Positions 17,901 through 26,008 of a stretch of DNA of 64,000 nucleotides are shown one piece after another. Below the pieces are notes generated by a model that saw only the letters and a list, made by a program, of their open reading frames with translations, had not been told where the DNA came from and made no database searches. The position numbers and the translations under genes are program-made. Position 1 is the stretch's first letter. Each line of letters starts with the position of its first letter. This stretch comes from Planctomycetaceae bacterium (GTDB lineage: Bacteria; Planctomycetota; Planctomycetia; Planctomycetales; Planctomycetaceae), in NCBI GenBank assembly GCA_020426325.1, contig JAGQQG010000009.1, positions 1-64,000 on the forward strand, given 5' to 3'.

Positions 17901-20884
17901 ACCCCGGACGACGCAGCCACACGGACGAAGAGTTACAGGCCTTTCTCAAGCCGCAACCAGCCTTGCCCATCGAAGAGGTCCTCAAGTCGTTCGAGTCTGT
18001 TGACGGCTTCGAGATGCAACTCGTCGCTATCGAGCCACTGGTCTACGACCCGATCGCTGGGGCATTTGACGAAGACGGGAACCTCTACGTTTGCGAGATG
18101 CGAGATTACCCGTACAAGCCTCAGGCAGGTGATGATCCCATTGGTACGTTGCGACTCCTCAAGGACACAGATGGCGACGGCAATTTCGATGAAAGCCACG
18201 TGTTCGCGGATAAGCTCCTCTGGGCGGGCGGAGTGGCCTGCTGGCAGGGAGGTGTCTTCGTCGCTGCCGCACCGGACATCTGGTACTTCAAGGACACCGA
18301 CGGCGACAACCGCGCGGATATTCGCCGCAAGGTCTACACGGGCTTTGGCACCGGCAACCAACAGGCCATGCTCAACAACCTGACCTGGGGACTTGACCAC
18401 AAGATCTACGGAGCAACGGCCGGGAACGGAGGCCAGATTCACTATGGAGAGAATCCGCATGGCTTCCCCGAACCGATCGACGTCAGCGGTCGGGACTTTC
18501 GCTTTGATCCGGTGTCGGGCGAGTTCGAGACAATTACGGGTACGATCCAGTTCGGCAACACGTTCGATGACTGGGGCAATCGCTTTGTGTGCAGTGAGTC
18601 ACGACCACTGCTGCATGTTGTGCTGCCACAACAATACCTCGAACGGAACCCTTATCTGCCCGTGCCGAACGCCATCAACAACCTCACGGACGGTCGCCCT
18701 GTTCCCATCTTTCGCATTAGTCCGCTTGAACGCTGGCGGATGATCCGGTCGAGCCGCCGTGTCGCAGCCGGAGCACGATCGCCAAATTCCGCGGGGGCCA
18801 GCCATCATGTGATCGATGCGGCTGCGGGAGTCACGGTCTATCGGGGAGGAGCCTACCCCCCGGAGTTCAATGGCAACATCTTCATCGGCGGTGCACAGAG
18901 CAATCTCATCCACCGCCGGATTCTCACCCCGGACGGTGTCACCTTCAGCTCGGCAAGGGCAGACGAGGGGACCGAGTTTGTCCGGTCGTCGGACAACTGG
19001 TTTCGCCCTGTCAACTTCATCAATGCCCCGGATGGCACTCTCTATGTGCTCGACCTCAGCCGCGAGATTCTGGAGTCAATTCACGTGCCAGACGATGTCA
19101 TGAAGTTCATCGACCTGAAGAGCGGCCGGGCGAATGGACGCGTGTACCGAATGGCCCCACCGGACTTTACCTATCCTGGTCCTCCGGATATCGGCACAGC
19201 CACGACTGCGGAACTGGTTCAGGCGCTCACCGATCCGCGCGGATGGTGGCGGATGACGGCCCATCGACTGTTGTACGAACGACAGGACGCCTCAGCCGTT
19301 GGTCCGCTCCGAGAGATGCTTACTCATGCATCACCACAGACACGTCTGCATGCCTTGTGGTCGCTGCAGGGTCTGTCCGCTCTCAGTGATGCAGACCTGA
19401 AGCTCGTGCTGTCCGACGAACATCCGGGGGTTCGCATCAATGCGATGCAACTGGCAGAGAGTCGGCTCGACGCCAACCGCGATCTGCTGGCTGAAATCAT
19501 CAAACAGGCGGACGACTACGATGCTCGAGTCCGTATGCAAGCCGCCTTCTCACTCGGCGAGTCCACTGATCCGCAGGCAGCCCAAGCTTTGGCCAGGCTC
19601 GCCCGGTCAACACATGACGACGTCTGGCTCCGCACGGCCGTCCTCAGCTCGGCAAGTGAACTCGCTGCAGACATGTTCGTCACCCTGCTCTCTGACCGGG
19701 AATACGCTGTCAGTGGTGAAGGGAAAGGTTTTCTCACTCAATTGGCAACCGTCATCGGAGCGCACGCGCAGCCAACCGAGATCAGCCAGGTGTTGGAAGC
19801 ATTGGAGGTCGGCGATGTCGCTCCTCAGTCCCTGTTGATTGCTCTCGGGTCGGGACTAGAGCGCAGTGGTGAACGACTCACAACGGGAGACATCACATCG
19901 CCGCAAGCCGCGTCCTTCCTGCAATCAGTCGTTAACTCGGCCTGTGACACGGCAATCGACCAGACAGCCGAGGAATCGGCGAGACTGCTGGCAATTCAGC
20001 TTCTTGGAGTCATCCCGTTCGAGGAGAGTCGCGATCTCCTGAGCCAACTACTCGAGGTATCACAGCCGGAACCGGTCCAACTGGCCAGCGTGCGCTCACT
20101 CTCAACATACGCAGAGGCGGACATAGCTTCGATCCTGCTCGATGGGTGGGAGAGTCACACGCCCGCAGTCCGGAAGGAGATGCTGGAGGCCCTGCTCGCT
20201 CGGCCGGATCGGACGCGACAGTTCCTGGAAGCGGTCAAACGGGGCCAAGCATCCATCGCTCAGCTCGATCTGACTCAACGTGACCTGCTCATCAAGAGCG
20301 AGGATGACGAAGTCCGCAGGCTGGCAGATGAACTGCTGGGTGACACGGTTACCGCTTCACGTGCAGCCGTACTGGCAGAGTATCAGCAAGCATTGGAATT
20401 GAGTGCTGACGTCTCGCGGGGCAGCCGCATCTTCCGCGAGCAGTGTTCGATCTGCCATCGGCTCGACAACGTAGGCTACGAACTCGGACCCAACCTCGCT
20501 TCAACCGCGAGTCGCGATCCCCAGGCCCTGCTTACGCACATCCTCACACCGAACCAGTATGTTCTGCCGAACTACGAGAGCTACGTCGTCGTCGACACGA
20601 ACGGGCGAGTCTTCACCGGAATCCTTACATCACAGTCTGCCACAAGCGTGACCCTCAAACGTGAGGAGAACAAGACCGAGACCATCCTCAGGACAAACAT
20701 CGATGTGCTGAAGGGGACGGGCAAATCGATGATGCCCGAAGGCCTCGAACAAAAGATCGATAAACAGTCGATGGCCGACCTGATCGCCTTCCTGCAGGAA
20801 TCGCGGGCCTCCGACGCTGAGCCCCCACTCGCGATTGGAACTCTGCCCGGACTGATCGAGCCGGAAGAGGAGAATGACCGTTGA
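14981..20884 (+). CDS. Giant exported fusion: esterase, CehA/PHP hydrolase, beta-propeller, HEAT, c-heme domain
   Basis: This single frame of 1,967 residues joins at least five modules. A signal peptide covers about residues 1-31. An alpha/beta-hydrolase resembling acetyl-xylan esterases follows at about 50-330, with the nucleophile in GITGASGGG. Around 570-860 lies a CehA/McbA-like PHP metallohydrolase with the His cluster SGDPHIHI and a second motif FYAHGGY. From about 1000 to 1410 there is a sorbosone/PVC-type propeller (DEDGNLYVCEMRDYPY, KDTDGDGNFDES). HEAT-like repeats fill about 1410-1780. The C-terminal planctomycete heme-binding domain has the c-heme site CSICH. It would act outside the cytoplasm, perhaps coupling deacylation, hydrolysis and sugar oxidation to electron transfer. 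Start and frame integrity are well supported because every module is in frame. The gene lies 12 bp after the lipoate ligase gene. Confidence 0.9.
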   Translation: MAKSHLRVFVSQWFVAFLPVVFALATSPLLHGDEATVLAQLQRSRDRFADADSWADRRAELREEFLKGAGLWPLPLRPPVEAIVHSWREHGDYSVENVALETFPGFYCTGNLYRPIGRKDLSPVILCPHGHFRPLGRFRDDQQIRCAHFARMGATVFSYSMVGWQDSQQTTHDDPRVLALQTWNSLRVVDYLTSLDRVDPTRVGITGASGGGTQTFFLALIDDRVKVSAPLVIVYPWTAPEGCLCEGGLPVMQAANTNAIELAAAISPRPQLLISVGNDPTETFPQTSFPFIRHMYDLSGAGENVRNVHLADEKHDFGPSKRELVYEFFSEHLPLRPNEFVAPNAPTAQTLLSEDLTKITIETPEQMEVFNTEHPLPAHAVMGSDAVAVSFDRHLDELREEPRETANTISIKDATEAEYVPQTLGDADEALMFTPPGFNSVGVAKVASATERGTLDIVVIDRETQRPTPCRINVVGPDGNYYEPDESVLKQFSLTGMWPQSGWGNRQGKAPVRYLGHYFYSNGRDRVNVPAGVVRVEVWKGFEYRPATVTINVSANTEIQVEITLDKTASMTKHGYWSGDPHIHIQRRSEADEARIFDLLAAEDTHFGTVLAYNEPAGPYAGFMDAMESPQFRQLGVASIAERDGYSILSGQEYRSGNYGHLNLFLLDELVMPGESIDANNWPPFGHVAAKAREAGGVAFYAHGGYAQEIYADIVQGSIDGVELLQFGVYRGIGLIDWYHMLNTGFRVPAVGACDYPACRKLGDCQTYVWSEDKPDIEGWLRGMARGESFMTSGPLLLLEVDGHRPGAEVTRTGNGPHTVSSRVRVRSEVAPVTHVQLIVNGRVVREMHLPASTGQGSWIELDHTIELEESAWIAARAYSLSPHGTPDAESHTNPVYVTINDRAAYNQQSLDVMVAAIDKQIAIHKEREFPERAQVIAYFEHSRDILMLIRQAGGASATGHPSEIARTMGTIDDPGRRSHTDEELQAFLKPQPALPIEEVLKSFESVDGFEMQLVAIEPLVYDPIAGAFDEDGNLYVCEMRDYPYKPQAGDDPIGTLRLLKDTDGDGNFDESHVFADKLLWAGGVACWQGGVFVAAAPDIWYFKDTDGDNRADIRRKVYTGFGTGNQQAMLNNLTWGLDHKIYGATAGNGGQIHYGENPHGFPEPIDVSGRDFRFDPVSGEFETITGTIQFGNTFDDWGNRFVCSESRPLLHVVLPQQYLERNPYLPVPNAINNLTDGRPVPIFRISPLERWRMIRSSRRVAAGARSPNSAGASHHVIDAAAGVTVYRGGAYPPEFNGNIFIGGAQSNLIHRRILTPDGVTFSSARADEGTEFVRSSDNWFRPVNFINAPDGTLYVLDLSREILESIHVPDDVMKFIDLKSGRANGRVYRMAPPDFTYPGPPDIGTATTAELVQALTDPRGWWRMTAHRLLYERQDASAVGPLREMLTHASPQTRLHALWSLQGLSALSDADLKLVLSDEHPGVRINAMQLAESRLDANRDLLAEIIKQADDYDARVRMQAAFSLGESTDPQAAQALARLARSTHDDVWLRTAVLSSASELAADMFVTLLSDREYAVSGEGKGFLTQLATVIGAHAQPTEISQVLEALEVGDVAPQSLLIALGSGLERSGERLTTGDITSPQAASFLQSVVNSACDTAIDQTAEESARLLAIQLLGVIPFEESRDLLSQLLEVSQPEPVQLASVRSLSTYAEADIASILLDGWESHTPAVRKEMLEALLARPDRTRQFLEAVKRGQASIAQLDLTQRDLLIKSEDDEVRRLADELLGDTVTASRAAVLAEYQQALELSADVSRGSRIFREQCSICHRLDNVGYELGPNLASTASRDPQALLTHILTPNQYVLPNYESYVVVDTNGRVFTGILTSQSATSVTLKREENKTETILRTNIDVLKGTGKSMMPEGLEQKIDKQSMADLIAFLQESRASDAEPPLAIGTLPGLIEPEEENDR

Positions 20885-20931
20885 TCAAAACGAAAAATCC
20901 ACTCGAAGCTCCGGTCGCACTGCGAACATGG

Positions 20932-21864
20932 CTATGAGGCAACGCCGATCGGCAGTTCCAGTTCTTCGAGGTTTTTCTTGATGATCTGTCGCTTGTCTTC
21001 TGTCAGACGGTGGAGGGGGTCGGCCATCTGGTCGGTGCAGAGGCCGACGTGAGACATCGCACACTTGACCCCCTTGAGATAGCCGGACGGGGGATCACCG
21101 ACGCCGTAGAGTTTCTCAGCGATCCGAAGAATGCGGTGTTGCAGGCGGTGCACCTGTCGGACGTCCGCATTGATGGCTGCGTCGTACAGTTCGACGTACA
21201 ACGACGGAACGAGGTTGGCACCACCGCACACGCCGCCGTTGCCCCCCATGAGCACCGACTCGGCGAGCAACTGCTCCGGCCCCATGAAGACCGGGAAGTC
21301 CTCGCGACCGGCGGTCAGCTTGAGGAGGTTGCCGTAGTACATCATGTCCCCGGAGCTGTCCTTAAAGCCGATGATGTTGGGCACATCCATCAACTCACGA
21401 GTCGCATCGAGTGAAATGGCGACCTTGCAGTGGCTGGGAATGTTGTACAGCACGACCGGTAGTGGACACTCATCTGCGAACTCGACGAAGTACCGTGTGA
21501 GGTCGTCCTGGTGGAAGGGGGTGTAGTAGGGGGGCGCGAGGACGACTGCGTCGACACCATGATCGGCCGAGAACTGTGCCAGTTCCATTGAACGCGTGTA
21601 AGACGTGTCGGTGACTCCCACGAGCAGCGGGACCCGGCCAGCCACATGTTTGGCCGATCGCTCGACGACTTCCTGTTGCACTTTGGTCGTCAGGCTCGGA
21701 GCCTCTCCCGTCGAGCCAAGCATGAACAGCCCGTGCACCCCGCCTCCGATAATATGGTCGATGACGCGTTCCAAGGCCGCATGATCAAGCTGATCTCGCC
21801 CGGCGAGAGGAGTGATCATGGGCGGAATAATTCCCTTCAGGAGGGGGGCGGCGGCGTCTGTCAC
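20932..21864 (-). CDS. DapA/NanA-family aldolase (dihydrodipicolinate synthase family)
   Basis: This is a class I pyruvate-dependent aldolase or dehydratase of the DapA family. The Schiff-base Lys is in NIIGFKDSSGD, the tyrosine motif is in VVLYNIPSH, and the GSTGE pyruvate-binding motif is in LFMLGSTGEAPSL. The start is assigned to a GTG at 21864 because GAGGA lies five bases upstream and the resulting 310-residue protein matches the family. A TTG at 21954, overlapping the cutA stop as TTGA, would add 30 residues without family character. Members act in lysine synthesis, sialic acid breakdown or sugar-acid catabolism. The catabolic neighbourhood makes a sugar-acid aldolase more likely than housekeeping DapA, but this is inference. 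Confidence 0.88.
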   Translation of the reverse strand: MTDAAAPLLKGIIPPMITPLAGRDQLDHAALERVIDHIIGGGVHGLFMLGSTGEAPSLTTKVQQEVVERSAKHVAGRVPLLVGVTDTSYTRSMELAQFSADHGVDAVVLAPPYYTPFHQDDLTRYFVEFADECPLPVVLYNIPSHCKVAISLDATRELMDVPNIIGFKDSSGDMMYYGNLLKLTAGREDFPVFMGPEQLLAESVLMGGNGGVCGGANLVPSLYVELYDAAINADVRQVHRLQHRILRIAEKLYGVGDPPSGYLKGVKCAMSHVGLCTDQMADPLHRLTEDKRQIIKKNLEELELPIGVAS

Positions 21865-21869
21865 GTTGT

Positions 21870-21874
21870 TCCTC
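21870..21874 (-). promoter_or_regulatory. Shine-Dalgarno site deciding the GTG start of the DapA-family gene
   Basis: On the - strand GAGGA stands five bases before GTG at 21864. No comparable site precedes the upstream TTG alternative at 21954. Confidence 0.6.
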
Positions 21875-21950
21875 AGAGTTGGCTGGTCTGGATTGATCGA
21901 TGTTTCTGCAAACTTCACTTCTCCATTGGTACGCTGAGAGAGGTCGAAGT

Positions 21951-22301
21951 TCAAGCGACAGGAGGAGGCGCTGCAGCGATTGTCTCATCCGTGATCCACT
22001 GGAGAAATGCCGGATTCCCGGATTTTATCGGCAGTTCGACCACGCAGGGACAGTCATACGAGTGCAAAACCTGCACGCGGTCGATGACCCGGGGGACGAG
22101 TTCCTGCCTCGTCTTGAGCAGCAGAATCGCCTCGCCGGTCTGCTCAATAGCGTCCTTCCAGTGGTAGATGGACGTCATCCCGTCCAGCACGTTGGCACAG
22201 GCGACGAGACGTTCCTCGACCAGTTCACGCCCGATTGCCACCGCCTCTTCGCGGTTCTCAGCGGTCACGTACAACAGGGAGTGCTGGGGGATCGATTCCA
22301 T
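21951..22301 (-). CDS. cutA: Divalent-cation tolerance protein CutA
   Basis: CutA is a small trimeric protein with a ferredoxin-like fold that has been linked to copper tolerance and other functions; its precise role is unsettled. The 116 residues contain the family motifs: LLYVTAENREEA at the N-terminus, RLVACANVL, the SIYHWKDAIEQTGE segment and a VLHSYDCPCVVELPI core near the end. The gene is on the - strand directly upstream of the DapA-family gene, with its stop 87 bp before that gene's preferred start. Confidence 0.93.
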   Translation of the reverse strand: MESIPQHSLLYVTAENREEAVAIGRELVEERLVACANVLDGMTSIYHWKDAIEQTGEAILLLKTRQELVPRVIDRVQVLHSYDCPCVVELPIKSGNPAFLQWITDETIAAAPPPVA

Positions 22302-22447
22302 CCCGCAACTCTATCACAAGTCCCCTCTTTCCTTCAGGGTGAGCGACCAATTTTGTGTGAGAGCGAAGAATCCGGTTGATGGATTGAACATTCGCTTACT
22401 TGGCATTCCCTCTCCCTGCTTCTCTGCGATTCACTTGAGAAGCTGTC

Positions 22448-22470
22448 CCTCTCCCTCCGGGCGGGAGAGG
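22448..22470 (-). terminator. Perfect hairpin downstream of the DUF1501 gene
   Basis: An 8-bp perfect stem (CCTCTCCC / GGGAGAGG) encloses a 7-base loop, 9 bp beyond the DUF1501 stop codon on the - strand. There is no clear U-tract, so it may be a transcript-end stabiliser or a dispersed palindrome rather than a classical terminator. Confidence 0.5.
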
Positions 22471-22479
22471 AGGATGATG

Positions 22480-23760
22480 TCAGGCGAACAGTTCGGTGAC
22501 CACTTCGCCTCCGTCGACGACCTTCATGGGTCGACCGAGCGGACTGATGTGCTCGTGGCGCGGGTTGACGTCGAGTGCGTGGCATAGCGAACACAAAAGG
22601 TCGGGCACGGAAACCGGCCGATCCTGGATTGCGGTGCCATCGTCGGTCGTCGAGCCGATCACCTGTCCTCCTTTGATGCCTCCGCCGGCAAGTGCCAGGT
22701 TGAAGGCTCGGGGATAATGATTTCGCCCACCGCGGGCCGTGATCTGCGGGGTACGACCGAACTCACCCATCCAGACCACAACTGTCGAATCGAGCAGCCC
22801 TCGTTGCTTGAGATCGGTCATGAGTGTGGCGTAGGCCGGGTCGACTTCAGCAGTCAACTCGCCCAGTCGTTCATAGAGGTCAGTGTGAGTATCCCAGCCC
22901 TGCTTACGGACTTCGACGAACGAGACGCCCGTTTCGACCAGGCGTCTCGCGAGCAGGCATCCGCGTCCAAACTCCGTGTCGCCATAAGCTGCTTTGAGAT
23001 CATCGGGTTCCTCAGAAATATCAAACGCTTTGGTCTGCTCGCTGAGCACGAGGTCCGTGGTCTTTTCGTAGAGTTCTCTTTGACTCTCGACGATGCTGCG
23101 ACCTCCCCGAACTGCGAACTGATCTTCGAGTCGGTTGAACAGTTTGAGCCTTCGCTGGACACGGGCATCAGCCACGGGGGACGAGACATTGCGGGGCATC
23201 TCACCCGGGTCCTGAACGACGAACGGTTCGTATTGAACGCCGAGGAAACCGGCACCCTCGGTGTTTCCAACCGACACGATTGCGGGCAGGTCGAGATCTT
23301 CAGAGCCAATCTGCTCTGCGACTGAAGCAGCAAAGCTCGGGTGCTTGACACTCCCCGAGGGGGTATAACCGGTGTGGATCTGATACGTCGCCCGTTGGTG
23401 GTTCCCTTCCTTGTTCGTCATCGAGCGGATGAGGGCGATGTCATCCATCACCTGAGCTGTCTTCTCCCACCCATTAGCAATGCGGATACCCGGGACGGAC
23501 GTTTCGATGGCTTCGACCTGTCCGCCGTTCTCATGATCCGGCTTGGGGTCGAAGGTCTCGAACTGACTTGGTCCTCCTGCCATCCACAGCAGAATCATCG
23601 ACCGTCCCTGCTTCCGCAGTTCGGCTGCCTGCAGGCTCAGCAGATCACGGAATGAGAGTGTCCCAGCCGCGAGTGCCCCTGCAGAGACCGCATGCAGGAA
23701 ACTCCTGCGGCTGAACCCGTGACGAGAAACGCCGACCTGTTCGTGACGTGTGAGATGCAT
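22480..23760 (-). CDS. DUF1501 exported protein with Tat signal
   Basis: DUF1501 proteins are abundant in planctomycetes and related to the alkaline phosphatase/sulfatase superfamily; their biochemical role is not established. The N-terminus has a twin-arginine motif (SRRSFLHAVSAGAL), which indicates export of a folded protein. Superfamily-like metal-site regions are LLWMAGGPSQFETFDPKP near the start and MGEFGRTPQ with GRNHYP towards the end. Length 426 is typical. The gene follows the DUF1549/DUF1553 gene on the same strand after 129 bp, the usual order for this pair, and the two are probably co-transcribed and act together outside the cytoplasm. Confidence 0.93.
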   Translation of the reverse strand: MHLTRHEQVGVSRHGFSRRSFLHAVSAGALAAGTLSFRDLLSLQAAELRKQGRSMILLWMAGGPSQFETFDPKPDHENGGQVEAIETSVPGIRIANGWEKTAQVMDDIALIRSMTNKEGNHQRATYQIHTGYTPSGSVKHPSFAASVAEQIGSEDLDLPAIVSVGNTEGAGFLGVQYEPFVVQDPGEMPRNVSSPVADARVQRRLKLFNRLEDQFAVRGGRSIVESQRELYEKTTDLVLSEQTKAFDISEEPDDLKAAYGDTEFGRGCLLARRLVETGVSFVEVRKQGWDTHTDLYERLGELTAEVDPAYATLMTDLKQRGLLDSTVVVWMGEFGRTPQITARGGRNHYPRAFNLALAGGGIKGGQVIGSTTDDGTAIQDRPVSVPDLLCSLCHALDVNPRHEHISPLGRPMKVVDGGEVVTELFA

Positions 23761-23889
23761 GAGTCGATCCTGAATTTGATAAGGGCGTGTGAGTCAGGCT
23801 GAGTTTTCTGTTTTCAGTGTCATGTCAGCAAACCGAGGTGTTGATCCCAGTTACTTTGAACTGAAAACTGATCATTGAGTACGGATCAC

Positions 23890-25758
23890 TCAGCGCTTGG
23901 TCAGGAATTCGCTGGAGTTCAGCAGCGACCACAGAATGTCTTCGAAGGCTTCGCCGCGTTCGCCGACGTCTGCGATGTGTTCGTGACAGATCTCTCGTTC
24001 GGTATCGGTAGGCTCGCGGGTGAGGACACGGATGTAGACCGCACTCAGCGCTCGGTCGTCATTGTCGGTGAGGCTGAGTAACCGCGTGAGCACCCCCCGC
24101 CCTTCCGCCTGAATGGCGTTGTTGGTCACAGGCGAATTCATCATGAAGAGTGCCTGAGGAATGCTGCCGACGAGATCCACTTGAGGAGTCGATGGGTCAT
24201 AGTTAAACAGCTGGGAGAAGGCAGCCTGACGAGCATCTTTGCCGTCGAGTCCCGGAACCGGCAGGCCCTTTCCTTTCTTCTTCGCTTTGAGTCGAGCAGC
24301 CTCCCGCCTCGGTCCGTCCGCGTTGCCTCCCAGAACTTGAACAACCGCGTTGAAGATCTGGTCGCCACGCAGTCGAGTTGGAGACATGGATGCAAACGCA
24401 GGCAACGCCTCGCTGTCACTTTCCTGAACGGAACGCTGATAGGCCTGTGTGTTGGCGATCGTCCGGAACAGCCATTTGACGTCATAGTCATTGGCAACGA
24501 AACCCGCAGCGAGCGTGTCGAGCACTTCGGGAAGTTGTGCCTGTCGCTCCGGTCCCATGTCGTCAATCGGCATGTAGAACCCCTCACCCAGCATCTCCGA
24601 CCAGATGCGATTCACGAATGCGCGAGCAAACCACGGATTGTCTGGAGACGTCATCGCGGCCGCCAGCGATGTACGTCGGTCGAGATCCTTGGTGCCGTAG
24701 GGAACAGATGCATCGTCAACGAAAAACACAGGGACCGTCTTCGTTCCCGGTTCCGAGGGGTTGTCGAGGTCAGGCATGAAATACTCGGTATCTCCGCGCC
24801 CCTTGGCCTGAGGCGGTTTCGGGAGATCCTTCACCTCTTCACGCGACACCGCTCCATCACCATTCTTATCAGCAATCTCGATCAGACGTTCGAAACGCTT
24901 GCCGAACTGCTTGTTTCGCTTGGCTTCCTCAGCCGTCAGATTTCCATCGCGATCGCGATCGAGGAATTTGAACAGCCGATCGGGATCGAACTGCCGTTTT
25001 CCACCACGGTCGTTATCAGCCGATTCAATGATGAAGGTGCGTTTCTCACCGCTTTGATCGCGACGAACACGAATCCGTGGGAAGAACGCTGCCAGTTCGT
25101 GAAAGTCTTCACGTTTCCATTGGTCATAGGGGTGATTGTGGCAGTTGGCACACTGAATCTGGATGCCGAGAAAGATGCGAGACGTCTCTCCCGCCAATTC
25201 GGCCGGGTCGCCATTGTGAGCAAACAGAAAGCCAGTGCTTCCCACTTCCTGTGTATCTCCCGTCGCTGTCAAAAGGTCGGTCGTGATCTCATCCCAGGGG
25301 CGATTCTCATTCAGCTGGTCAGTCATCCAGTCCTGGAAAACCCCCTGAGAACGTCGCGACTTCGCCTCGGTGGCACGAGAGTAAATGACCTCCCTCCAGT
25401 AGCTGCCCCAGGTTTTTGCGTAGTCCTTGGTGTCAAGCAGTCTGTCGATGACCTCCGCTCGCTTCTTCTCGTCTGTTGAACTGCGAAATTCGGCCAATTC
25501 CTGAGGCGAAGGAATGCGACCGGCCAGATCGAGGCAGACTCGCCTCAGAAAATCTTCGTCACGTGCGATTTCAGTCGGCGTCACTCCCTGATCGCTGAAA
25601 GAAGCATCCAGCAACTGGTCTACCTGGGCGGCGACCGCGACCGCATCTGATGAAGCAATCTCGGGGAGACCTTCGTCCGGTTGCCCGGCCTTGAGCGTGG
25701 CAAAATGTGCCAGAAGCACGACCAAACCTGCGAGAGTTGTCGTTTTTATCTCAGACAT
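23890..25758 (-). CDS. DUF1549/DUF1553 exported protein with embedded EF-hands
   Basis: This is the usual partner of DUF1501. The N-terminus has a short signal-like hydrophobic stretch. A DUF1549 domain follows (about residues 45-250), including FLRRVCLDLAGRIPSPQE and a CxxCH-type site in QCANCHNHPYDQW that could bind heme or metal. Between DUF1549 and DUF1553 lie two EF-hand-like calcium loops (DRDRDGNLTAEE and DKNGDGAVSREE). DUF1553 follows, with NPWFARAFVNRIWSEMLGEG and SPTRLRGDQI. The start at 25758 is preferred over GTG at 25797 and ATG at 25764 because AAGG lies seven bases upstream. Function is unknown; calcium-dependent folding or assembly outside the cell is plausible. Confidence 0.92.
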   Translation of the reverse strand: MSEIKTTTLAGLVVLLAHFATLKAGQPDEGLPEIASSDAVAVAAQVDQLLDASFSDQGVTPTEIARDEDFLRRVCLDLAGRIPSPQELAEFRSSTDEKKRAEVIDRLLDTKDYAKTWGSYWREVIYSRATEAKSRRSQGVFQDWMTDQLNENRPWDEITTDLLTATGDTQEVGSTGFLFAHNGDPAELAGETSRIFLGIQIQCANCHNHPYDQWKREDFHELAAFFPRIRVRRDQSGEKRTFIIESADNDRGGKRQFDPDRLFKFLDRDRDGNLTAEEAKRNKQFGKRFERLIEIADKNGDGAVSREEVKDLPKPPQAKGRGDTEYFMPDLDNPSEPGTKTVPVFFVDDASVPYGTKDLDRRTSLAAAMTSPDNPWFARAFVNRIWSEMLGEGFYMPIDDMGPERQAQLPEVLDTLAAGFVANDYDVKWLFRTIANTQAYQRSVQESDSEALPAFASMSPTRLRGDQIFNAVVQVLGGNADGPRREAARLKAKKKGKGLPVPGLDGKDARQAAFSQLFNYDPSTPQVDLVGSIPQALFMMNSPVTNNAIQAEGRGVLTRLLSLTDNDDRALSAVYIRVLTREPTDTEREICHEHIADVGERGEAFEDILWSLLNSSEFLTKR

Positions 25759-26008
25759 CGACATGCCTTGGGAATCAGGAGAACAAATTGCTGTCACTTA
25801 ACACCTTCCGTTTGAAACCCCGGAGCGAACACGAAGGTTTCGGTGAATTTTCGTGAATTCAGCCAAGAAGGGGAATCCCGGATTGAAACAAGGGCATCTT
25901 CAGATTTCACACCCTTCTGCGGTTTGCACGGATCGCACGCATTTGAGAGACTTCACCAAATGAGATTTCAACGTCGATTTGCCCCTCACGACCCGGAGCA
26001 CGGATTTC

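Noticed and set aside
24181-25479. 432-codon open frame on the + strand
   Set aside because: It is antisense to the clearly conserved DUF1549/DUF1553 gene and has no family-like sequence; high GC favours such open antisense frames.
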